From the NCBI GenBank assembly GCA_027482245.1, contig JAIXWG010000066.1, positions 1-64,000 of the forward strand: a stretch of DNA of 64,000 nt, read 5' to 3'. Of the stretch, positions 44,725 through 53,303 are shown in pieces (position 1 is the stretch's first letter; each line of letters opens with the position of its first letter). This stretch comes from Acetobacteraceae bacterium. Its GTDB lineage: Bacteria; Pseudomonadota; Alphaproteobacteria; Acetobacterales; Acetobacteraceae. Both the position numbers and the translations under genes were made by a program. The notes beneath the pieces are model-generated. The model was not told the origin of the DNA. It worked only from the letters and a program-made list of their open reading frames with translations, and searched no databases.

Positions 44725-45750
44725 TCAGCGCATCAGTCCGCGCCGCTCCATCCACGCGTTGATCCGCGCGGCGACGTCGTCGCTGTTGGTGTCCATCATG
44801 ATCATGTGGCTGTTGCCGCGGACACCCTCCGCCGGCATGTCGAGCGTGTCGGCCACGCCGCCCGCCGTGCGGATTTGCGCCTGCCAGCGGTCGATATTGG
44901 CGCGGATGCGCTGCCAGAAGGGGTTGTCGGCCGTGTAGTCGCCCCAGACGACGAGGTGCGGGATGTCCTTCAGCGCCGCCGCGTCCTGGCTTTCGGGCGG
45001 CGCGCCGGAGGGTTCGACGGCGATGACGGCGCGGATCTTGTCTGGCGCGTTGAGCGCGGCGCGGAAGCCGAAATTGCCGCCCTGGCTGTGCACCAGCAGC
45101 ACGCAGGGGCAGATTTGCTGCACCAGCGCGTCGTAGCCCGCCTGGATCTGCCGGTCCGTCGTCACCCAGCGCGGCACCGCCTGCATCATGAACTGGTTCC
45201 AGGCGCCGGCGGGGAAGCGGCTGTCGGGGAAGGCGCGGCGCTGCGCGGGATCGGCGTTCCAGCCATCCTGCGGGCCGATGCGGAACAGGCCCCAGCCTTC
45301 GCCCATGGTGCGGAAGACGGGTTCGCCCTGGAACACCTGCGGGAATCGCGCCCAGCCGGCGCGGCCACGCTCCACCGCATCGGTGACGAAGACGTCGTGG
45401 CCGGCGCGGAGGAAGGCCATCTGCCAGCCGGGCCGGCCATCCGGCGTCGTCTCATAGGTCACGCCGGTCAGGCCGCCGCCATGGGCCAGGATCAGCGGGT
45501 AGCGCGCGCGGGGCTCGGCCAGGCGCACGTACTGCGCGTACATCTGCTCCACCTGGAACTGGCCGTTGGGATTGATGCGGAGCGGCGGCGCGCCGGGGCT
45601 GAAGGTGATCTCCTGCTCCGGCAGGCTGCTGATCTCCGCGACCCGTCCGCCGACATGCAGGCTGCCGATCTCCCGCACCTGGAGCGGCTGCGCGGTGGCG
45701 GCCGCGGCGATGGTCAAGGACAGCAGGCCAGCGATGGCGATGCGACGCAT
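44725..45750 (-). CDS. Secreted alpha/beta-hydrolase (esterase-like)
   Basis: A 341-residue exported hydrolase. The signal peptide MRRIAIAGLLSLTIAAAATAQ is followed by a fold with an oxyanion loop ILAHGGGLTG, the nucleophile elbow LVHSQGGN (Ser) and a C-terminal His near NSHMIMMDTNSDD. The start ATG at 45750 follows GGGAGGGA on the minus strand. Substrate unknown; related proteins hydrolyse esters in the periplasm. It is upstream of the Ca/H antiporter gene on the same strand. Confidence 0.85.
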   Translation of the reverse strand: MRRIAIAGLLSLTIAAAATAQPLQVREIGSLHVGGRVAEISSLPEQEITFSPGAPPLRINPNGQFQVEQMYAQYVRLAEPRARYPLILAHGGGLTGVTYETTPDGRPGWQMAFLRAGHDVFVTDAVERGRAGWARFPQVFQGEPVFRTMGEGWGLFRIGPQDGWNADPAQRRAFPDSRFPAGAWNQFMMQAVPRWVTTDRQIQAGYDALVQQICPCVLLVHSQGGNFGFRAALNAPDKIRAVIAVEPSGAPPESQDAAALKDIPHLVVWGDYTADNPFWQRIRANIDRWQAQIRTAGGVADTLDMPAEGVRGNSHMIMMDTNSDDVAARINAWMERRGLMR

Positions 45751-45847
45751 TTGCAGGTCCCTCCTCGGGTTTCGCGAATCATGCCAGAGCCGTGTGGCCC
45801 GCGGGAAGGGCGTGACGCGGGGCGCGACGGGCCTGTAGTCTCGCGCC

Positions 45848-46597
45848 ATGCAGGATGTCTTGACCCCCCCGGTGCTGGCCGAGCCGTCGCGAGACGGCCT
45901 GCCGCCCATGCCGCCCGGCCCGCCGCACGAGGAACGCCATTTCGGGCAGGATGGCGCGGGGCGGGACCTGGTGGTGGGGGCGGCGCAGGGGCTGCCGCTG
46001 CCCTTCGCGCTGGCCGCCGCGCTGGCGGGCGCGGGCGTCGCGCCGGGCGTGATCGTCACCGCGGGGCTGGCGGCCGTCGCGGCCTCCTCCGTCGCCAGCG
46101 CGCTCGGCAGCTGGGCGCAGGCGCGGGAGGAAGCGGCGCATTACGCGCTGGAACGGGGGCGGGAGGAGGAGGAGAGCCAGCTCTACCCCGACCGCGAACG
46201 CTGGGAGGTCGCGGCGATCCTGCACCGCTACGGCGTGAAGGGCGACGTGCTACGCCAGGCGGTGGAGGCGATTGCCGCCGATCGCCGGAAATGGGTGGAC
46301 TTCATGATGCGGTTCGAGCTCGACCTCAGCGAGCCCGACCCGTCCCGCGCCGCCCGTTCCGCGCTGACGACGGGGGTGGCGGGCATCGCCGCCGGGCTGC
46401 TGCCGCTGCTGCCCTTCATGGCGGCGGACCGCCCGCTGCTGGTCTCCGCCCTGCTGACCGCGCTGGCGATGCTGGGCCTTGGTGCCATCCGGGCGCGGGC
46501 CAAGGGGCTGCCGGCGGCGGGTGGCGCCGTCCAGGCGCTGGCGGTGGGTGCCGCCGTCGCGGCCATCGCCTGGTTCGTCGGCCGCCTGGCCGCGTAG
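45848..46597 (+). CDS. VIT1/CCC1-like membrane protein
   Basis: A 249-residue protein with four to five hydrophobic segments (LVVGAAQGLPLPFALAAALA, VIVTAGLAAVAASSVASALG, ALTTGVAGIAAGLLPLLPFM and two more). A charged, helical cytoplasmic linker between segments 2 and 3 (REEEESQLYPDRERWEVAAIL) resembles the metal-binding domain of the VIT family (Fe2+/Mn2+ export). N-terminal residues 1-40 are Pro-rich. Iron or manganese transport is inferred from fold only. Confidence 0.78.
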   Translation: MQDVLTPPVLAEPSRDGLPPMPPGPPHEERHFGQDGAGRDLVVGAAQGLPLPFALAAALAGAGVAPGVIVTAGLAAVAASSVASALGSWAQAREEAAHYALERGREEEESQLYPDRERWEVAAILHRYGVKGDVLRQAVEAIAADRRKWVDFMMRFELDLSEPDPSRAARSALTTGVAGIAAGLLPLLPFMAADRPLLVSALLTALAMLGLGAIRARAKGLPAAGGAVQALAVGAAVAAIAWFVGRLAA

Positions 46598-46614
46598 CGC
46601 CAATCCCCGGCGGT

Positions 46615-46636
46615 CCAGGGTCCCCCCGGACCCTGG
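46615..46636. repeat. 9-bp inverted repeat upstream of terminator
   Basis: CCAGGGTCC and GGACCCTGG are exact complements around CCCC. Together with the adjacent terminator-like hairpin at 46648-46673 it makes a 60-base block of two hairpins after the VIT-like gene, resembling an intergenic repeat rather than a simple terminator. Confidence 0.55.
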
Positions 46637-46647
46637 CGAGGGGGTCC

Positions 46648-46673
46648 AAGGGGGAGCAGCGCTCCCCCTTTTT
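46648..46673 (+). terminator. Rho-independent terminator after the VIT-like gene
   Basis: AAGGGGGAGC and GCTCCCCCTT are exact 10-bp complements around AGC, followed by a T-run. It also lies just past the stop of the convergent coiled-coil gene and may serve both. Confidence 0.85.
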
Positions 46674-46678
46674 GTCCC

Positions 46679-48337
46679 TCAGTTCGGCGCCGGCGCGCGC
46701 GCCGCCTCGCTCGCCCGCTGCTCCGCGTCGCGCAGCCGGCGCTCGGCCTCCGCGATGGATTGCTGCAGCCGGGTCAGGTTCGCCTCGCTGGCGCGGGTGC
46801 GCTGTTCGGCTTGGCGGGCCTGGTCGGCCAGCGCCGCCACGCGGCGCTCCGCCGCCGTCACGTCATTCGCGACCGCCGAGGCGCGCTGCGCCGCCTGCTC
46901 GATCGCCGTGCGGCGCTCCGCCAGCGTCGCCTCCGCCTGCCGCGCCTGGGTGGCGAGGGTCGCGGCCTGCTGCTCCGCCTCCGTCACGCGGCGGCGCCGT
47001 TCCTCCAGCGCCGCTTCGGCCTGGGTCACCTGCTCCCGCAGCGCGGCAAGGCGCCGTTCCTGGTCCTGGGTGCCGGCGGCCAGCGTCTGCAGGCGCTGGT
47101 CGGCGGCGGTGGCGCGGGTGGCCTGTTCCGCCTGGCGGGCCTCGGCCTGCTGCGCGGCGCGGGCGGCTTCGTCGCGGGCGGCGGTCAGGCGGGCGATCTC
47201 CGCCTGGGCGCGTTCCGCGGCCTGGCGGCGTTCGTCCCGCTGCTGCTCGGCCTGGGTCGTCTCCGCACGCAGGGTGGCAAGGCGCGACTGCGCCTCCCCG
47301 GCCGCGGTGGTGGCGCGGGCGATCTCCGCCTGGGTGGCGGCGAGGCGGCTTGCGACCTGTTCGGCGCCCTGCGTCGCCTGGTCGAGGCGCGTCTGCGCTT
47401 CGGCCAGCGCGGCGCGGCGGGTGTTGAGGTCCGCCTCCCGCAGCGCGACCTCGTCATTCAGGCCGCGCAGGCGCTGTTCGATGCTGGCGACGGCGGCTTC
47501 GCGGGTGGTCAGGGCTTCCTGGGCGCGGCCCGTCTCGGCCGTCAGGCTGGCCAGCCGCGCTTCCGCGGCCTGCACGCCGGCGGAGGCCTGGGCGAGGCGC
47601 GCTTCCAGGTTGCGCAGCGCCTCCGCCGTCGAATCGCGGCTGGCGGCCAGGCGCGTCTGCTCGGCTTCCGCGGCGCGGGCGGCTTCGGTGCGGCGCGCCA
47701 CCTCCTGCTCCGCCGCCTGCACGCCCTGGGTCAGCTCGGCGAGGCGGGCTTCCGACTGGCCGATGCCGGCGGCGAGTTCGCTGGCGCGCGCGGTCGCGGC
47801 CTCGGCCTCCCGCGTCCGGGCCTCGAGGTCCGTGCGCAGCGCGGTGGTGCGGGTCTCGGCCTCGGCGCGGGCGGCCTCGGCCTGGGTGCGGGCTGCTTCG
47901 GCCTGGGTGCGCGCGGCTTCCGCCTGCTGGGCCCGGGTGCGGATGGCGGCGAGGTCGCCATTGGCGCGGCGTTCCTCCGCCAGGTTGGTCTCCAGCGCGA
48001 TGCGCCGTTCCTCGATCCCGCGGGCGCGGGCGTTGGCGTCGCGGATGTCGCCGCCGCGGCTGATGGCGAAGACCCAGCCCACCAGGGCGAGGAGGAGGAG
48101 AAGGCCGGCCGTGACCTGCGCGGCGCGCGGCCAGAGCATCGGGTTCAGCGTCGGGTTCATGGTGCTGCGTCGCTCGCTGCTGCTTGGGACGGAAGAAGCC
48201 ACCGGCGGCGCGACCGTGCCACTCACGGAAGGGTTGGAAGCCTTCACGGTTGCGGCAGGGCGCGCCGGCGTGGCGGGCTTCCGCGGGGAGCGCGGCGGAC
48301 GCGGCGGGGTTCCCCGCCCCCGGTCCCGGCGCGCCAT
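46679..48337 (-). CDS. Membrane-anchored long coiled-coil protein
   Basis: A 552-residue protein with a basic, Pro/Ser-rich N-terminus (residues 1-70), one transmembrane helix (QVTAGLLLLLALVGWVFAIS, about residues 75-95), then some 450 residues of Ala/Glu/Arg/Gln-rich coiled coil with near-perfect heptads (TQAEAAR three times) and a short Pro-ending tail. Its ATG shares one base with the stop of the upstream carbamoylase gene (TGATG). An ATG at 48160 (MNPTLNPML) would start just before the TM helix. No enzymatic domain. A structural or scaffold role at the inner membrane is likely; partners unknown. Confidence 0.82.
   Translation of the reverse strand: MARRDRGRGTPPRPPRSPRKPATPARPAATVKASNPSVSGTVAPPVASSVPSSSERRSTMNPTLNPMLWPRAAQVTAGLLLLLALVGWVFAISRGGDIRDANARARGIEERRIALETNLAEERRANGDLAAIRTRAQQAEAARTQAEAARTQAEAARAEAETRTTALRTDLEARTREAEAATARASELAAGIGQSEARLAELTQGVQAAEQEVARRTEAARAAEAEQTRLAASRDSTAEALRNLEARLAQASAGVQAAEARLASLTAETGRAQEALTTREAAVASIEQRLRGLNDEVALREADLNTRRAALAEAQTRLDQATQGAEQVASRLAATQAEIARATTAAGEAQSRLATLRAETTQAEQQRDERRQAAERAQAEIARLTAARDEAARAAQQAEARQAEQATRATAADQRLQTLAAGTQDQERRLAALREQVTQAEAALEERRRRVTEAEQQAATLATQARQAEATLAERRTAIEQAAQRASAVANDVTAAERRVAALADQARQAEQRTRASEANLTRLQQSIAEAERRLRDAEQRASEAARAPAPN
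47872..47934. repeat. 21-bp tandem repeat coding a heptad (3 units)
   Basis: Units at 47872-47892, 47893-47913 and 47914-47934 share most bases and encode TQAEAAR-like heptads on the minus strand. This is a coding repeat inside the coiled-coil gene, probably from slipped duplication, not a CRISPR-like array. Confidence 0.75.
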
Positions 48338-49584
48338 CAGCCCGGCACCCGGTTGGCGCGGGCGACCACCGCCTCGAACAGCACCTGGCAGCCGGCCTCG
48401 GCCTCCTCCGGCTCGATGCTCTCGGCCTCGTTGTGGGACAGGCCGTCCTTGCAGGGGGTGAAGATCATCGCGGCGGGCATGCGCCGGGCGACATAGACGG
48501 CATCGTGCCCGGCGCCGGAGACGACCTTCCGCGCGGGGTAGCCGAGGCGCTTCGTCGCGGCCTCCACCAGCGCCACGCATTCGGCATCGAAGGGCTGTGC
48601 GTCGTAATGCAGCACGGGGGTGAGGGTGAGCGTGCAGCCGGTGGGGGCGACGGCCGCCTGTGCCATCGCGGGGAAGTCGCGGGCCAGCACCGCGATGGCG
48701 GCGCTGTCGGGGTGGCGGAACTCGATGCTGAAGCTGACCTCGCCCGGGATGACGTTGCGGCTGTTGGGCTCCACCTTGAGGAAGCCGACGGTGCCGCGGC
48801 CGTCATCGCCCCGCTCCCGCATCAGGCGGTCCACCAGGGTGATGACCTGGGCGCTCGCGACCAGGGCGTCCTTGCGGGCGTAGGGGGGTGTGGTGCCGGC
48901 GTGGCTGTCCTGGCCGGTGATGCGGGCGTCCCACCAGACCTGCGCCTGCGCGCCGGTGACGATGCCGATCCGCGCGCCGTCGCGCTCCAGGATCGGGCCC
49001 TGTTCGATGTGCAACTCGAAATAGCTGTCGGCGGGGAAGGGGGCGGCCTCGTGCTCGCCCTGGTAGCCGATGTCGCGCAGCGCGGATTCGACGGTGGTGC
49101 CCTCGATGTCCCGCAGGGCGTAGCTGCGCTCGATCGGATAGACGCCCGCCCAGGTGCCGCTGCCCATCAGGCTGAGGCCGAAGCGGCTGCCTTCCTCATC
49201 CGTCCAGTTCACCAGCTCCAGCGGCGCTTCGGTGGTGATGCCGAGGTCGTGGAGCGTGCGCATCACCTCCATCCCCGCCATCACGCCGAGCGCGCCGTCG
49301 AACTTCCCGCCCGAGGGCTGGCTGTCGAGGTGGGAGCCGAGGAGGACGGGCAAGCGTGTCGGGTCGCGGCCCTCACGCCGGGCGAACATGTTGCCGATGG
49401 CGTCCACGCGGACGGTGAGGCCGAGGCTTTCGCATTGCTGGCGGAAATCGTCGCGGGCGGCCTTGTCGATGGCGGTCAGCGTCAGGCGGCGGACGCCGCC
49501 CTTGGGCGTCGCGCCGTACCGGGCCATGGCCATGAGGCTGTCCCACAGCCGCTTTCCGTCGATGCGCTGGTTGCTGCCGGTCAT
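48337..49584 (-). CDS. Hydantoinase/carbamoylase-family amidase (M20-type)
   Basis: A 415-residue Zn/Mn-dependent amidohydrolase. The metal site runs LGSHLDSQPSGGKFDGALG, VNWTDEEGSRFG and ELHIEQGPILE, closing with SGAGHDAVYVARRM and PCKDGLSHNEAES. Family members split N-carbamoyl-amino acids or allantoate/ureidoglycolate, fitting a ureide theme seen elsewhere in this window. It overlaps the coiled-coil gene by one base (TGATG). The start at MTGSNQRIDGKRL is standard. Confidence 0.92.
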   Translation of the reverse strand: MTGSNQRIDGKRLWDSLMAMARYGATPKGGVRRLTLTAIDKAARDDFRQQCESLGLTVRVDAIGNMFARREGRDPTRLPVLLGSHLDSQPSGGKFDGALGVMAGMEVMRTLHDLGITTEAPLELVNWTDEEGSRFGLSLMGSGTWAGVYPIERSYALRDIEGTTVESALRDIGYQGEHEAAPFPADSYFELHIEQGPILERDGARIGIVTGAQAQVWWDARITGQDSHAGTTPPYARKDALVASAQVITLVDRLMRERGDDGRGTVGFLKVEPNSRNVIPGEVSFSIEFRHPDSAAIAVLARDFPAMAQAAVAPTGCTLTLTPVLHYDAQPFDAECVALVEAATKRLGYPARKVVSGAGHDAVYVARRMPAAMIFTPCKDGLSHNEAESIEPEEAEAGCQVLFEAVVARANRVPG

Positions 49585-49640
49585 GCCGTCGGGTCCCCTG
49601 TCCTGGCGCGGAGATTACGTCGGGAGCCCCCCTCACCCAA

Positions 49641-49667
49641 CCCTCTCCCCCCGGTGGGGGGAGAGGG
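49641..49667. repeat. Pyrimidine/purine hairpin (12-bp stem)
   Basis: CCCTCTCCCCCC and GGGGGGAGAGGG are exact complements around GGT. It is an intergenic element of the type common in high-GC alphaproteobacteria and resembles the hairpin at 10046-10071. It lies between the carbamoylase start and the AhpD-like gene end. No T-run. Confidence 0.65.
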
Positions 49668-49675
49668 CTTGGCGG

Positions 49676-50245
49676 TCAGCCGCGGCCGATCGTCTGGAAC
49701 TCGGCGTTGGGCTTCAGGTCGATGGCGTTGGCGAGCCGGTTCGACATGGAGAAGAAGGCGGCGATGGCGGCGACGTCCCAGGCCTCGTCCTCCGAGAGCC
49801 CGGCGTCCCGCAGCGCGGCGCGATCCTCCGCTGTCACGAGATGCGCCTCGGCGGCCACCTTGGTCGCGAAGGCCAGGATGGCGCGGCCGCGGGCGCCGAT
49901 CGGGGCCTTGCGCCAGTTCGCCCCTACCAGTTCGCTGATCGCGGGGTCCTTGGCGCGGACGCGGAGGATCGCGCCATGCGCCACGACGCAATACTGGCAC
50001 TGGTTGGCGGCGGAGATGGCGACGACGATCATCTCCCGCTCCGCCGCCGTCAGACCCTCCCGCTTGTTAATCAGCGCGTCGTGGTAGGCCATGAAGGCGC
50101 GGAACTCCTCCGGCCGCCAGGCGAGGGCCAGGAAGACATTGGGGACGAAGCCCGACTTCTCCTGCACCGCCAGGATGCGGGCGCGGACATCCTCCGGCAG
50201 CGTCTCGATCTCGGGGACGGGGAAGGCGCTGATGGATGTGGTCAC
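49676..50245 (-). CDS. Peroxidase-related (AhpD-like, carboxymuconolactone decarboxylase fold) protein
   Basis: A 189-residue all-helical protein. The redox-active pair is in NQCQYCVVAHGA (CxxC plus His), as in AhpD-like peroxidase-related enzymes. The N-terminal region carries FVPNVFLALAWRPEEF, typical of the uncharacterised peroxidase-related family. It would reduce peroxides or recharge a peroxiredoxin. Probably a single gene with its own promoter, divergent from the class II aldolase gene. Confidence 0.88.
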   Translation of the reverse strand: MTTSISAFPVPEIETLPEDVRARILAVQEKSGFVPNVFLALAWRPEEFRAFMAYHDALINKREGLTAAEREMIVVAISAANQCQYCVVAHGAILRVRAKDPAISELVGANWRKAPIGARGRAILAFATKVAAEAHLVTAEDRAALRDAGLSEDEAWDVAAIAAFFSMSNRLANAIDLKPNAEFQTIGRG

Positions 50246-50313
50246 GGCGTTGTCCTCCTTGCCGGATCGGTGCCGGCTTGCGATGCATGGGGCCTTGATG
50301 GAGGAACATCCCC

Positions 50314-51102
50314 ATGGCCCATGCCCTTGGCGGCGCCGCGGCGCCGGCCGTGCTGCGCAATAGCGCGCTGGATGCGGAAGCCGTGAGGCAGGCGCGGGTC
50401 GACCTCGCCGCCTGTTTCCGCATGGCGGCGCGGCTTGGCCTGCATGAGGGCATCTGCAACCACTTCTCCTTCGTCGTGCCTGGCCGCGACGACCTGTTCC
50501 TGGTCAACCCCTATGGCTGGGCCTTCAGCGAGGTCACGGCATCCCGCCTGCTGGTCTGCGACTTCGCGGGCAACGTGATCGCCGGAGAGGGTGTGCCGGA
50601 GGCGACGGCCTTCTTCATCCATGCCCGCATCCACAAGAACGTCCCGCGCGCCAAGGCCGCCTTCCACACCCACATGCCGAACGCGACGGCGCTGGCGATG
50701 ACGGAGGGGCCGCCGCTGCTCTTCGCCGGGCAGTCCGCGCTGAAGTTCTATGGCCGCACCGTGGTGGACGAGGACTACAACGGCCTGGCGCTAGACACCG
50801 ATGAAGGCGACCGCATCGCGGCCTCCATCGGCAATGCCGACATCGTCTTCATGAAGAACCACGGCGTGATGGTGGTGGGCCCGACCATCGCGGAGGCGTG
50901 GGACGACCTCTACTACCTCGAACGCGCGGCGGAGGCGCAGCGGCTCGCGCTGTCCACCGGCCGCCCCCTGAAGCAGGTCCGCCCCGACATCGCCGCCAAG
51001 ACCGCCGCGCAGATGCGGGAAGGGGACCGGGAGAGCGCGCGCCTCGCGCTGGAGAGCGTGAAGCGCATCCTCTCCCGCGAAGAACCTGATTTTCTCGATT
51101 GA
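50314..51102 (+). CDS. Class II aldolase/adducin-family protein
   Basis: A 262-residue enzyme of the class II aldolase fold. The zinc-binding His pair is in AAFHTHMPNATAL and a third His in FMKNHGVMVVG; the early ARLGLHEGICNHFSF segment binds the substrate phosphate or carboxylate. Such enzymes act on phosphorylated sugars or as decarboxylases. The substrate cannot be assigned from sequence. It is followed by a repeat copy and an EamA transporter gene. Confidence 0.88.
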   Translation: MAHALGGAAAPAVLRNSALDAEAVRQARVDLAACFRMAARLGLHEGICNHFSFVVPGRDDLFLVNPYGWAFSEVTASRLLVCDFAGNVIAGEGVPEATAFFIHARIHKNVPRAKAAFHTHMPNATALAMTEGPPLLFAGQSALKFYGRTVVDEDYNGLALDTDEGDRIAASIGNADIVFMKNHGVMVVGPTIAEAWDDLYYLERAAEAQRLALSTGRPLKQVRPDIAAKTAAQMREGDRESARLALESVKRILSREEPDFLD

Positions 51103-51110
51103 TATCATGA

Positions 51111-51180
51111 CCCTCAGACGGCGGGCGCCGGCTCCGCCGGCTTGCCTTCGCCACATCGGTGGCGGCGCCCGTTCGGGCGC
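51111..51180 (-). repeat. Two-hairpin dispersed repeat, copy B
   Basis: Read on the minus strand, the first hairpin is GCGCCCG-AA-CGGGCGC (51165-51180), followed by a GCGAAGGCAAG box, the second hairpin GCCGGC-GGA-GCCGGC (51127-51141) and a CCGTCTGAGGG tail. The 41 bases 51111-51151 are identical, in the opposite orientation, to 56691-56731. It fills the gap between the aldolase and EamA genes. Confidence 0.85.
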
Positions 51181-51210
51181 TCGGACCGGTCGAGTGACCG
51201 GTCCGCCACC

Positions 51211-52095
51211 ATGACAACGCCCCCCACGCGCCCCGCCCCCGCGGGGCTCCTGCTGCTGCTCGCGACCGTCACGGGCTGGGGCTTCAACTGGCCGGCGATG
51301 AAGCTGCTGCTGGTGGAGGTGCCGCCCTTCTCCATGCGGGTCGTCTGCGCGATGGTCGGCATCGCGCTGCTGGCGGCCATCGCCCGGGCCTGGGGCGAAT
51401 CGCTCGCGGTGCCGCGGGGGCTCTGGCCGCGGCTGATCGTGGCCTCGCTGCTCAACGTCACGGCCTGGATGGGCCTTGCCTCCTTCTCCCTGGTCTGGCT
51501 GGCGGCGGGGGAGGCGACGATCGTCTGCTACACCATGCCGGTCTGGGCCTCGATCTTCGCCTGGCTGGTGCTGGGGGAGAGGCTGACGGCGCGGCGCCTG
51601 CTGGCGCTCGGCGTCGGGCTGACGGGCCTCGCCGTGCTAGTGCTGGCGCAGGGGGTGGAGGCCGGGGTCGGCAAGCTGCCCGGCGTCGGCTTCGCGCTGG
51701 CGGGGGCGATCCTCTTCTCGCTCGGCACCGTCGTGACCAAGCGCTGGCCGCTCGGGCTGCCGCCGGCGTCCTCCGTCATCTGGCAGATGGGGCTGGGGAC
51801 GCTGCCGCTGCTGGCGGGCGCGCTGCTGGTGGAGCATCCGGACTTCCCCGCGGTGACGACGCAGGGCTGGCTGCTGATCCTCTATGGCGGGGTCGGGCCG
51901 CTCGGCCTCTGCTACCTCGCCTGGTTCGGGGCGCTGAAGCGCCTGCCGGCCTCCGCCGCCGCGGCGGGGACGCTGCTGACGCCGGTGGTGGGGGTGGTGA
52001 GCGCCGCGCTGATCCTGGGGGAGCCGCTGGGGCTGCGGGAGGTGGCGGCGCTGTCCCTGACCGTCAGCGGGGTGGTGCTGGCGGTGCGCGGTTAG
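51211..52095 (+). CDS. EamA/DMT-family transporter
   Basis: A 294-residue membrane protein with ten predicted helices and an internal EamA duplication: first half LLLLLATVTGWGFNWPAMKL onward, second half from LPGVGFALAGAILFSLGTVV. The conserved acidic/Gly ends of helices (LVLGERLTARRL, LILGEPLGLRE) are in place. The ATG at 51211 follows the repeat copy; an in-frame ATG at 51142 would extend into the repeat. Substrate unknown (metabolite exporters are typical). Confidence 0.88.
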   Translation: MTTPPTRPAPAGLLLLLATVTGWGFNWPAMKLLLVEVPPFSMRVVCAMVGIALLAAIARAWGESLAVPRGLWPRLIVASLLNVTAWMGLASFSLVWLAAGEATIVCYTMPVWASIFAWLVLGERLTARRLLALGVGLTGLAVLVLAQGVEAGVGKLPGVGFALAGAILFSLGTVVTKRWPLGLPPASSVIWQMGLGTLPLLAGALLVEHPDFPAVTTQGWLLILYGGVGPLGLCYLAWFGALKRLPASAAAAGTLLTPVVGVVSAALILGEPLGLREVAALSLTVSGVVLAVRG

Positions 52096-52114
52096 GCAGG
52101 GCATTAGGCCCCGC

Positions 52115-53299
52115 ATGACCGACCGTCCCCTCATCCGCCTGGCCCCCGGTGGCGACCGCCGCGTGAAGGCGGGGCACCCCTGGGCCTTCTCCAACGAGAT
52201 CGCCATGACCCCGGCGCTCCGCGCCCTGCCGCCGGGCAGCGTCGTGCGGCTGGAAGGCGATGACGGCTGGCGCCACGGGGCCTGGCACTTCAACCCGCAC
52301 AGCCTGATCGCCGCGCGGCGCCTGGACGCGAACCCCGACGCCCCCTGCGACGCCGCCTGGTACAAGGCGCGGATCGGCGCCTGCCTGACCCTTCGGGAGC
52401 GCCTGTTCGACACGCCCTTCTACCGCCTGGTGCATGCGGAGGCCGATGGCCTGCCGGGCCTCATCATCGACCGCTACGGCGATGCCGTCGCGATGCAGGC
52501 CAACACCGCGGGGATGGAGGCGGCGACGCCCCACATCCTGGCCGCGCTGCGGGACCTGTTCGACCCGCGCGTCGTCGTGGCGCGGAACGACAGCGCCGTG
52601 CGCAAGCTGGAAGGGATGGAGGAGGCGGTGACGCTGCTCCATGGCACCGACGGCACCGCGACGGTCGAGGAACACGGCCTTCGCTTCCCCGTGGACCTGC
52701 TCGGCGGGCAGAAGACCGGGTGGTTCTTCGACCAGCGGGCGAACCGGGCGATGGTGGCGCGCTTCTGCGCCGGGCGGACGATGCTCGACGCCTTCTGCCA
52801 CACCGGCGGCTTCGGCCTGGCGGCCGCGGCGGCGGGGGCGAAGGAGGTCACGCTGCTGGACCGCAGCGAGCATGCGCTGGACCTGGCGATGCAGGCGGCG
52901 CGGCTGGCCGGCTTCGGCGGTCGCGTGACGCCTCTCAAGGCCGAGGCGCTGGACCAGCTGGAGAAGATGGCCGCGAGCGGAAGGCGGTTCGAGGTGGTGG
53001 TGACGGACCCGCCCGCCTTCGCCAAGACGCGGAAGGACCAGCCCGCGGCCTTGCGCGGCTACGCCAAGCTGGCGCGGCTGGCGGCGGGGCTCGTGGCGCC
53101 CGACGGCATCCTGTTCATCGCCTCCTGCTCCCACCACGTGGCCCCGCCCGATTTCGCGGAGGCCGTGACCTGGGGCGTGCACAAGGCGCGGCGGGAGGCG
53201 CGGATCCTGGCCAGCGTCGGCGCCGGCGCGGACCATCCCGTGCATCCCGCGCTGCCGGAAAGCGCTTACCTCAAGGGGCTGCTGCTTCACCTGGGGTAG
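52115..53299 (+). CDS. RlmI-like 23S rRNA (cytosine-5) methyltransferase
   Basis: A 394-residue class I SAM methyltransferase. A PUA-type N-terminal domain (RLAPGGDRRVKAGHPWAFSNEI) precedes the catalytic domain with MLDAFCHTGGFGLAAAAAGA (SAM site), VVVTDPPAFAKTRKD (catalytic loop) and the SCSHHVAPP segment characteristic of RlmI/RlmK-type enzymes. The exact cytosine modified is not derivable here. It is followed by a DUF3293 gene. Confidence 0.9.
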   Translation: MTDRPLIRLAPGGDRRVKAGHPWAFSNEIAMTPALRALPPGSVVRLEGDDGWRHGAWHFNPHSLIAARRLDANPDAPCDAAWYKARIGACLTLRERLFDTPFYRLVHAEADGLPGLIIDRYGDAVAMQANTAGMEAATPHILAALRDLFDPRVVVARNDSAVRKLEGMEEAVTLLHGTDGTATVEEHGLRFPVDLLGGQKTGWFFDQRANRAMVARFCAGRTMLDAFCHTGGFGLAAAAAGAKEVTLLDRSEHALDLAMQAARLAGFGGRVTPLKAEALDQLEKMAASGRRFEVVVTDPPAFAKTRKDQPAALRGYAKLARLAAGLVAPDGILFIASCSHHVAPPDFAEAVTWGVHKARREARILASVGAGADHPVHPALPESAYLKGLLLHLG

Positions 53300-53303
53300 G
53301 ACG

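Noticed and set aside
43654-47427. A 3.8-kb stop-free plus-strand frame antisense to the antiporter, esterase and part of the coiled-coil gene
   Set aside because: It crosses genes on both strands, has a His/Arg/Gly-rich translation and reflects high G/C at third codon positions.
47872-47934. Tandem 21-bp units as a possible CRISPR-like array
   Set aside because: Units are contiguous without spacers and encode coiled-coil heptads in frame.
51142-51210. EamA transporter start at the ATG at 51142
   Set aside because: This would place the repeat copy inside the gene; the ATG at 51211 starts right before the first transmembrane helix and the repeat is complete outside it.
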